Source: WLMZ01 sp039920665
Lineage (GTDB): Bacteria > Actinomycetota > Acidimicrobiia > Acidimicrobiales > Ilumatobacteraceae
Direction of reading: 5' to 3'
NCBI GenBank assembly: GCA_039920665.1
Contig: JBDSDH010000289.1
Location: forward strand, 1-18,748
Length of the DNA: 18,748 nucleotides
This document shows positions 13,845 to 18,748 of this stretch, piece after piece. Position 1 is the first letter of the stretch, and each line of letters starts with the position of its first letter. A program made the position numbers and the translations under genes. The notes beneath the pieces are model-generated. The model saw nothing but the letters and a program-made list of their open reading frames with translations. It did no database searches and had not been told where the DNA came from.

Positions 13845-14383
13845 TACTGGTTGCTTCCCGACGACGCTGCCTGGCACGCCTGCGATTTGGCTTCGGCCTC
13901 GTTGAGGCGATCTGCGTGCTTGGCCTCGTAGTCGTTGCCGTGCTTGACCTCGACCTCGTCGCCGTCGAAGACGCCGTTGTCCTGCATCACGCCGTGGACC
14001 ACGACCGGGATGCACTCTTGGAACGCTCCACCGGGATCACCGTCGTAGACGACCTCTTTGGTGACCCCGTTGAACGAGATGTCGAAGGTGGTCACGCCGT
14101 CGACCGCGTTGACGCTGCCCTCGTCGACGGTGCCCTGGATGCGCAACCGGCGACCGGTCTCGCAACCGTTCTTGGCTCCGACTTCGTCGACGTTGCAGTA
14201 GTAGTCGAGCGAACTGGTGAGGAACTTGGTGACCACCACACCGCCGATCGCGAGCACCGTGATCAGGAGACCGATCGACACCCATTTACGGCGGTTGTGA
14301 ACCCGAGGCGCCGGCGGAACGAACTCCGCACCGCTGCCGTCGGGATCGACACCGGTGTCTCGGGTACGCGGGGTCAGATCCAC
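13844..14383 (-). CDS. ccmE: CcmE periplasmic heme chaperone
   Basis: This 179-residue protein has a soluble N-terminus, one membrane helix at about 34-52, and the OB-fold domain (RLRIQGTVDEGSV; TTFDISFNGVTKEVVYDGD; VVVHGVMQDNGVFDGDEVEV). The heme-binding H148 is followed by Y152 in KHGNDYEAKH, the classic HxxxY site, not the cysteine variant. It carries heme covalently between CcmC and CcmF. The GTG at 14381-14383 is the only start found between the ccmD end and the helix, and it overlaps ccmD by 10 nt. Unusual cysteines are C63 and C74 just after the helix, C124, and C170 near the end. The tail after the HxxxY site is about 27 residues and charged. Confidence 0.92.
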   Translation of the reverse strand: MDLTPRTRDTGVDPDGSGAEFVPPAPRVHNRRKWVSIGLLITVLAIGGVVVTKFLTSSLDYYCNVDEVGAKNGCETGRRLRIQGTVDEGSVNAVDGVTTFDISFNGVTKEVVYDGDPGGAFQECIPVVVHGVMQDNGVFDGDEVEVKHGNDYEAKHADRLNEAEAKSQACQAASSGSNQ

Positions 14384-14508
14384 GGTTTGTCTTCCGGCGG
14401 GAGCTGCTCGGCGAGTCGATTGCCGCGGCGCAGGTAGTAGGCGGCCAGAAAGAACGAGCCGACGAAGGTCGCAATGTAGGTGGCAAGGATGAATCCGATG
14501 TTCTCCAT
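14374..14508 (-). CDS. ccmD: CcmD-like small membrane protein
   Basis: This 44-residue protein starts MENIGFILATYIATFVGSFF and has one membrane helix at about 5-26 followed by AYYLRRGNRLAEQLPPEDKP. The size, the helix with a tyrosine at its end, the arginine-rich flank, and the place between ccmC and ccmE all fit CcmD. CcmD bridges CcmABC and heme-CcmE for release of the loaded chaperone. The ATG shares its A with the ccmC stop (TGATG at 14506-14510). Confidence 0.85.
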   Translation of the reverse strand: MENIGFILATYIATFVGSFFLAAYYLRRGNRLAEQLPPEDKPWI

Positions 14509-15383
14509 CAGGCTGTGCCCTCCTGTGATGCATGGGTCGTGACGCGTTCGGTCGCGGGCATCGACTCTGCCTGGCGGGCCGCGAGGGCGTAATCGAGACC
14601 CTTGTCCTCGAGCGCGTCCTGCATTGCCAGCACCCGCTGGCGATGGATCACCAGCCAGACGAACAGCAGGGTGAACGCGATCAGGGCGAGGAACAGTGAG
14701 AACAGCATCAGGTTCTCGAGCTGGACCTTGGTGCTGCCGGCGACGCTGGCTTCTTGGTGCAGACCGCGCCACAGTTCGACACTGAAGTGGACGAGTGGGA
14801 TTTCGAGCACCGCCAGCAGAGCAACGACGGCCGACCGGCGACCGCGCTGTTGGTGGCTGCCACCGAGACCGCGCACGGCGAGGTAGCCGATGTAGGTGAT
14901 GAACAGGAACGCGGTGGTCGTGACCCGAGCGTCCCAGACCCAGAACTTGCCCCACGAGAGCCGGCCCCAGAGCGATCCGGCGAACAGTGTGAGGGCCATG
15001 AACAGCACCCCGACCTCGGCACTGGCGCCGGCGATGCGGTCCCAGGTCAGCGAGGTCGTGCGCTTCCACAAGAACAGCGCCGAGGCGATCGCCGTGACAC
15101 CGAACGCAACGTACGCGACCCACACCGTGCCGACGTGGATGTAGAGGATCCGGACACTCTCACCCTGCGTGACATCAGGAGGCGACAGGAGCAGTCCGAA
15201 CAACACCAGCAGTGCCATCGACACGATGGTGGCAACCCCGAGCGCAAACGTGAACGGGGTGCCCGTCGCACTGCGCCGACGTCGGCGGGCCGGTTCGATC
15301 GCCGCACCCTGGTCAGCGGAGTTCGCTGACAGGTTGGCTGACGGGTTCGCTGTGCCGGTGATGTGGTTCTGCGTGACTGCCAT
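14508..15383 (-). CDS. ccmC: CcmC heme-handling protein
   Basis: This 291-residue protein has a variable 40-residue N-terminus rich in Asn, Ser and Arg, then six membrane segments. The heme-handling WWD motif is at 144-152 (WGKFWVWDA), with flanking histidines H83 (LYIHVGTVW) and H199 (LEIPLVHFSVELW, GLHQ). CcmC binds heme at the outer face and catalyses its covalent attachment to CcmE. A Shine-Dalgarno GAGGA (complement of 15391-15395) precedes the ATG by 7 nt, and the gap to ccmB is only 18 nt. Both the cytoplasmic start and the C-terminal tail are longer than in the E. coli protein. Confidence 0.94.
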   Translation of the reverse strand: MAVTQNHITGTANPSANLSANSADQGAAIEPARRRRRSATGTPFTFALGVATIVSMALLVLFGLLLSPPDVTQGESVRILYIHVGTVWVAYVAFGVTAIASALFLWKRTTSLTWDRIAGASAEVGVLFMALTLFAGSLWGRLSWGKFWVWDARVTTTAFLFITYIGYLAVRGLGGSHQQRGRRSAVVALLAVLEIPLVHFSVELWRGLHQEASVAGSTKVQLENLMLFSLFLALIAFTLLFVWLVIHRQRVLAMQDALEDKGLDYALAARQAESMPATERVTTHASQEGTA

Positions 15384-15401
15384 CTGTCTTTCCTCGATCT
15401 C

Positions 15402-16079
15402 TTAGTCCTCGATGAGGGGGCCGAATGCCAAGGTGCCGCCGACGCCGAACAATGCAACGAAGACAGCGAGCAGGCCCAACCAGGACCAACCGTCTGCTAC
15501 CACCGCGCCGCGGGTGCCGAACGCAGCTTCCGTTGCGCGGGTGGCACCAATCAGCACGGGCGCCACCACTGGCAACAGCAGAAGTGGAAGCAACGTTTCC
15601 CGTCCGCGGACACCGGCAGCGAGGCCACCGTAGAGCGTACCGACGAGGGCGAGCCCACAGGTCGCGGCAACGAAGGTGGTGACCAAGAGCACCAGGCTGC
15701 CGAGGTGGACTTCGGCCCGGTAGAGCACGATTGCGGTGGCCAGCAGCAGTACTTCGAGGACCAACAACTGCACGGCCAGGGCAAACGCCTTACCGAGGAA
15801 GATCCCGGCGGGATCCACACCAGCGGCCTTGAGCGCATCGGTCGCGCCATCGGCGGACTCGATCGCAAACGACCGCTGGACCAGGATCAACAAGCTGAAC
15901 AGGGTGGCCAACCAGATCAGACCGGGCGCAACCTGGACAACGATCTCATCGGTGTTCAACGCGAATGCGAACATCACCATCACGATCGCCGCGAACGGCA
16001 GGACCTGATTGGTCACGATCCGGCTGCGCATTTCGATTCGCAGATCCTTGGCAGCGATGAAACGAGCGACGCGGAACAT
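15402..16079 (-). CDS. ccmB: CcmB, membrane subunit of the heme-release ABC transporter
   Basis: This 225-residue protein has about six membrane segments. The start MFRVARFIAAKDLRIEMRSR followed by LPFAAIVMVMFAFAL, the segment LFSLLILVQRSFAIESADG, and TDALKAAGVDPAGIFLGKAFA match CcmB. With CcmA and CcmC it uses ATP to release heme-loaded CcmE. The ATG overlaps the ccmA stop (TGATG at 16077-16081). Confidence 0.92.
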   Translation of the reverse strand: MFRVARFIAAKDLRIEMRSRIVTNQVLPFAAIVMVMFAFALNTDEIVVQVAPGLIWLATLFSLLILVQRSFAIESADGATDALKAAGVDPAGIFLGKAFALAVQLLVLEVLLLATAIVLYRAEVHLGSLVLLVTTFVAATCGLALVGTLYGGLAAGVRGRETLLPLLLLPVVAPVLIGATRATEAAFGTRGAVVADGWSWLGLLAVFVALFGVGGTLAFGPLIED

Positions 16080-16759
16080 CAGCGACCTGCCGCCTGGGTC
16101 GGTGCATCGCTGTCGACCCTGTGTTCACGGATCCGACCTCCGACCACTTCGACCAGTCGGGTTGCGAGCGCACCGGCGCGCTCGAGTTCGTGGCTGGCGA
16201 CGATGATCGTGGCGCCGGCCCGGGTGGCTTCGCGCAGTGTCGCGTCGAGTTCGTCGCGGCCAGCAGCGTCGAGACCCGAGTGAGGCTCGTCGAGCAGCCA
16301 CAATTCAGCCCGACGAGCAACGAGGCATGCGAGCGCCGTTCGACGTTTCTGACCAGCGGACAACTTGCTGACAGCAACGTCGGCCAGCCGTTCACCGACA
16401 CCCATCCGCAGCATCGCCGCATCGACCTCGGACGTGCTCGCCCCGACCGTTGCTCCCCAGAACCGGACGTTCTCGGCGACGGTCAAATCGATGTAGAGGC
16501 CATTGGCGTGGCCAAGCATGCCGACCCGCTTGCGGACCGAATCTCGATCGACCGCCAAGTCGCAACCGAGCACCACCGCTTCACCCCTGGCCAGTGGCAA
16601 CAAACCCCCGCACAAACGGAGCAGCGACGTCTTGCCGGCACCGTTGGGTCCCTGGAGCAGCACGATCTCGCCGCGCTGCACGTCGAGGTCGGCTCCGGCC
16701 AGCACCGGGAACTGACCCAGCACTGCCACCGCATTCGAGAGGTGCACAACGGTTTCCAT
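16079..16759 (-). CDS. ccmA: CcmA, ATPase subunit of the heme-release ABC transporter
   Basis: This 226-residue ABC ATPase has Walker A GPNGAGKT (37-44), signature LSAGQKRR (133-140), Walker B LWLLDEP (153-159) and switch H190 (VASHELERAG). The LGHANGLYIDLTVAENVRFW segment is CcmA-like. The second ATG (16757-16759) is preferred over ATG 16766-16768: a -10-like TAGCGT (complement of 16771-16776) would start transcription between the two. The first ATG would add only three residues. This is the first gene of the ccm operon, divergent from the sortase gene. Confidence 0.93.
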   Translation of the reverse strand: METVVHLSNAVAVLGQFPVLAGADLDVQRGEIVLLQGPNGAGKTSLLRLCGGLLPLARGEAVVLGCDLAVDRDSVRKRVGMLGHANGLYIDLTVAENVRFWGATVGASTSEVDAAMLRMGVGERLADVAVSKLSAGQKRRTALACLVARRAELWLLDEPHSGLDAAGRDELDATLREATRAGATIIVASHELERAGALATRLVEVVGGRIREHRVDSDAPTQAAGR

Positions 16760-16846
16760 GGAGCGCATTCACGCTAGCCAAGCCGGGCCGCTTCGACCCA
16801 GCGGGTGGCGACCATTTCGTGGGCTCGGAAGGTAACGTCGCAGCCC
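16760..16846. promoter_or_regulatory. Divergent ccm operon / sortase promoter region
   Basis: TAGCGT (complement of 16771-16776) is a candidate -10 box for ccmA, 11 nt from the chosen ATG and preceded by TTGGC. TAACGT (16833-16838) is a candidate -10 box for the sortase gene, 8 nt from its ATG. No clear -35 hexamers or inverted repeats are seen between them. Confidence 0.45.
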
Positions 16847-18391
16847 ATGGCGGACGAGCACGACCAACCGGATCACCAACCGGCCGAGCGAGCGGACGAC
16901 CGACCAGCGGTTGTATCGACCGACGCAGATGCGGGCCCGGACTCGTTTGCTGCGGCGGTGGCTGCCGAGCCGCCACCGACCACCAAGGCCCCGGCTCCGG
17001 CTCCGACCCCGATCTGGACCCCTCCCCCGGCGCTGCGTCGCAACGGCGCGCCGAAGCGCAAACGGATCTCGCGGTGGGATCGCCCGCCGGAGCCACACGA
17101 CTGGCGATGGGTGGTGGGCCACATCGGCCGAGCCCTGATCACTCTCGGCCTGTTGATGTTCGGCTTCGTCGCCTATCAGTTGTGGGGCACCGGCATCCAG
17201 ACCGCCCGAGCCCAGAATCAACTCGACACCCAGTTCGACAACCTGTTCGAAGAAAACGGCATCGTGCCGGACACGCTCGGGCCGCCGACCTCGACCACGG
17301 TCGTCGAAACTGCTGAAAGCGCGCCTGGCACCACGTCCGTCACCGATCCGCCGACGACCAGCGGAACAACTGGTCCGACTTCTCCGACCGACACCGCCGC
17401 CGCCACAACGGAGCCACCGACGACCGCTGCGCCGGTCGAACAGAACTACGGCAACATCGATCCCGGCGAGGCGCTGCTGAAGCTCGTCATCCCCCGAATC
17501 GACTTCAACTGGAAGGTCGTTGCAGGAGTCAGCTCGAAGGACCTCGCCAAGGGTCCGGGTCACTTTGCCGACACTCCCTTGCCCGGCCAACTCGGGAACT
17601 CCGCGATCGCCGGTCACCGCACGGGCCACGGCGGACCGTTTCTCGATCTCGACCGCCTCCAGCCCGGCGACGAGATCCAGGTGTACACCAAGCTCGGTGA
17701 TGCCTACGTCTACATCGTCACCGACTCCGTCGTCGTCGATCCGAGCGACTATCACGTCATCACCGACTCCGATCCGAACGCCGCGACCCTGACCCTCGTC
17801 ACCTGCGACCCGAAGTACACCTCCAAACGGCGGCTGGTGGTGCATGCAACGTTGGATCCAACTCGCGGCTCACCGGTCGGTCTGCCGCTGATCTACTACG
17901 GCCAGGACGAGCCGATCCCGGTCGAACCGATCCTGCCGTCGGACGACACCACGCTCGACACCAGCGTCAACACATCCCCCTCGACGACAGCCTCAATAGC
18001 CTCGACCGCCTCGACCGCCACGACAACTGCGGTGACCGCGCCTGGAGCGACCACAGGGTCGAGCGTCGACAGCACCACACCGATCGAAACCGACCCTGCG
18101 GCCGACACGTCGACCGTTTCCGGTGGCGACGACGGCTCTGACTCGACCCCTGCGGCCTCGGCATTCGCCGGCGAGGATGCGTTCAGCCAGGGCTGGTTCG
18201 ACGACGTGGCGGCGTGGCCGCACGTGATTGGCTGGGCGGTACTGCTCGCCGCAGTTGCGTATGGGGCGTTCCGGCTGGCCAAGCGATATCGGCGGCTGTA
18301 CCTGGCGTTGCTGGTCGGGTGCGTGCCGTTCGTGGTCGTGTTGTACTTCTTCTACGAGAACGTCAACCGCCTGCTCCCCGCCGCCATCTGA
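16847..18391 (+). CDS. Class E-like sortase with three membrane segments
   Basis: This 514-residue protein has a disordered Pro/Ala-rich cytoplasmic part (1-85), a membrane helix at about 91-111, and a Ser/Thr/Pro linker (about 145-197). The sortase domain (about 205-345) has catalytic H257 (AIAGHRTGHGGPF), C320 (TLTLVTCDPKYTSKRRLVV) and R328 or R329. A second Ser/Thr/Asp-rich linker (about 360-440) leads to two more membrane helices (about 460-476 and 484-502). Sortases join LPxTG-like proteins to the cell wall or to each other; class E enzymes of actinobacteria usually recognise LAxTG. No substrate is encoded in the window. I chose ATG 16847 because it follows TAACGT closely; the frame opens at 16805 but that adds only non-conserved residues. 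The two C-terminal helices are unusual for class E. Confidence 0.88.
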   Translation: MADEHDQPDHQPAERADDRPAVVSTDADAGPDSFAAAVAAEPPPTTKAPAPAPTPIWTPPPALRRNGAPKRKRISRWDRPPEPHDWRWVVGHIGRALITLGLLMFGFVAYQLWGTGIQTARAQNQLDTQFDNLFEENGIVPDTLGPPTSTTVVETAESAPGTTSVTDPPTTSGTTGPTSPTDTAAATTEPPTTAAPVEQNYGNIDPGEALLKLVIPRIDFNWKVVAGVSSKDLAKGPGHFADTPLPGQLGNSAIAGHRTGHGGPFLDLDRLQPGDEIQVYTKLGDAYVYIVTDSVVVDPSDYHVITDSDPNAATLTLVTCDPKYTSKRRLVVHATLDPTRGSPVGLPLIYYGQDEPIPVEPILPSDDTTLDTSVNTSPSTTASIASTASTATTTAVTAPGATTGSSVDSTTPIETDPAADTSTVSGGDDGSDSTPAASAFAGEDAFSQGWFDDVAAWPHVIGWAVLLAAVAYGAFRLAKRYRRLYLALLVGCVPFVVVLYFFYENVNRLLPAAI

Positions 18392-18403
18392 CGGGTCACC
18401 AGG

Positions 18404-18463
18404 GGCTGTCGACAGCCGCTCGGTGCCCACCTGGGACTCCTGCGGCTGTCGACAGCCGCTCGG
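18404..18463. repeat. Twofold palindromic repeat after the sortase gene
   Basis: GGCTGTCGACAGCCGCTCGG occurs at 18404-18423 and 18444-18463. Each contains the perfect 14-bp palindrome GGCTGTCGACAGCC. The copies are 40 bp apart and lie between convergent genes. A further GCTCGGG occurs just downstream (about 18477). There is no T tract, so they are not typical intrinsic terminators. A REP-like element or a protein-binding site is possible. Confidence 0.7.
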
Positions 18464-18497
18464 GTCCCATCCCACCGCTCGGGACTTACCAGCCCGG

Positions 18498-18748
18498 CTA
18501 TTCGCCGCGAAAGTTCGGGGTGCGTTTGGCGAGGAAAGCCTGTCGGCCCTCCTCGGCATCGTCACTGGCCCACGTCGCGGCTCGGGCAATTTCGACCGCT
18601 TCGTGCGCTTCGGGGGCGGAGCCGGATGTCTCCAGAGCGAGTTTGTGGGTGGCCATCGTCAGCGGGGCGAGCGTGGCCAGATCTGCGGCCCAGGCCAGCG
18701 CATCCTGCAACGTGCCGAGGCGGTGGATACCTCCCGATGCCACGAGCT
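18498..18748 (-). CDS. Enoyl-CoA hydratase/isomerase family protein, C-terminal part
   Basis: The frame runs from the window edge to TGA at 18498-18500 and gives about 83 residues. LVASGGIHRLGTLQDALAWA, LAPLTMATHKLALE, EAVEIARAATWASDDAEEG and AFLAKRTPNFRGE are the C-terminal helices of a crotonase-fold protein, including the usual 'S-x-D-x-x-E-G-x-x-A-F-x-x-K-R-x-P-x-F' ending. The active-site oxyanion-hole segments lie outside the window, so hydratase, isomerase or another crotonase activity cannot be distinguished. It converges on the sortase gene. Confidence 0.88.
   Translation of the reverse strand, partial: LVASGGIHRLGTLQDALAWAADLATLAPLTMATHKLALETSGSAPEAHEAVEIARAATWASDDAEEGRQAFLAKRTPNFRGE

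Noticed and set aside
11547..13931. Long plus-strand frames opposite ccmF and ccmG
   Set aside because: The translations are rich in Arg, Glu, Gln and His with no recognisable motifs, while ccmF carries the WWD motif on the other strand.
13845..14015. Earlier start for ccmF giving a 740-residue protein
   Set aside because: The added 57 residues are Arg-rich and lie wholly within ccmE in another frame. The GTG overlapping the ccmE stop fits the coupling seen at the other junctions.
16805..16846. Earlier GTG start for the sortase at 16805
   Set aside because: It would add 14 non-conserved residues and place the candidate -10 box inside the coding sequence.
17290..17450. Low-complexity ACC/ACG-rich DNA in the sortase gene as a possible tandem repeat or CRISPR-like array
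   Set aside because: There are no regular units or spacers. It simply encodes a Ser/Thr/Pro linker.

Overview
The window looks like chromosomal DNA of a high-GC actinobacterium. The pointers are a DUF222/HNH (13E12-type) nuclease, a class E-like sortase, a SufR-type regulator beside an actinobacterial-style Mrp lacking the C-terminal CxxC, GTG starts, and TANNNT boxes lying directly before start codons as in leaderless genes. My best guess is the class Acidimicrobiia (Ilumatobacter-like). This is inference; no rRNA or other marker gene is present. I see no tRNA, CRISPR array, insertion sequence or phage gene.

Layout. 1-234: tail of a VOC/glyoxalase-fold protein. 301-1617 (-): DUF222-HNH protein. 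1770-2612 (+): cytochrome P450 relic with three internal deletions and no heme-binding cysteine loop. 2605-3744 (-) and 3827-4594 (+): divergent mrp (Fe-S carrier ATPase) and sufR-like regulator around a palindrome-rich promoter. 4631-5808 (-): decayed tract with a frameshifted PadR regulator, a fructosamine-kinase relic and a 95-codon ORF whose tail duplicates the end of the molybdenum-enzyme gene at 6745. 5805-6449 (-): DUF4230 protein. 6745-7359 (-): sulfite-oxidase-like molybdopterin protein, divergent by only 30 bp from 7390-8160 (+), a DUF4328-like membrane protein followed by a SixA-like histidine phosphatase and a strong terminator. 8694-9782 (-): two DUF4190-like membrane proteins with proline/glutamine-rich N-termini.

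9842-16759 (-) is a tightly overlapping operon for cytochrome c maturation System I in the order ccmA-B-C-D-E-F-G-H-I. CcmAB(C)D load and release heme-CcmE, CcmE carries heme covalently outside the membrane, CcmG and CcmH handle the apocytochrome thiols, CcmI presents the apocytochrome and CcmF ligates the heme. Most junctions are stop/start overlaps, so the set is probably translationally coupled from one promoter near 16776.

16847-18391 (+), divergent from ccmA, is an unusual sortase with one N-terminal and two C-terminal membrane segments and Ser/Thr/Pro-rich linkers on both sides of the catalytic domain. It is followed by two copies of a 14-bp perfect palindrome and the C-terminal end of an enoyl-CoA hydratase/isomerase-family gene (-) cut by the window edge.

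I found no clearly new multi-gene system. The items most worth a second look are the sortase architecture, the complete System I operon in an apparent actinobacterium, the mrp/sufR control region, and the deletion-rich gene decay between 1.7 and 5.8 kb.
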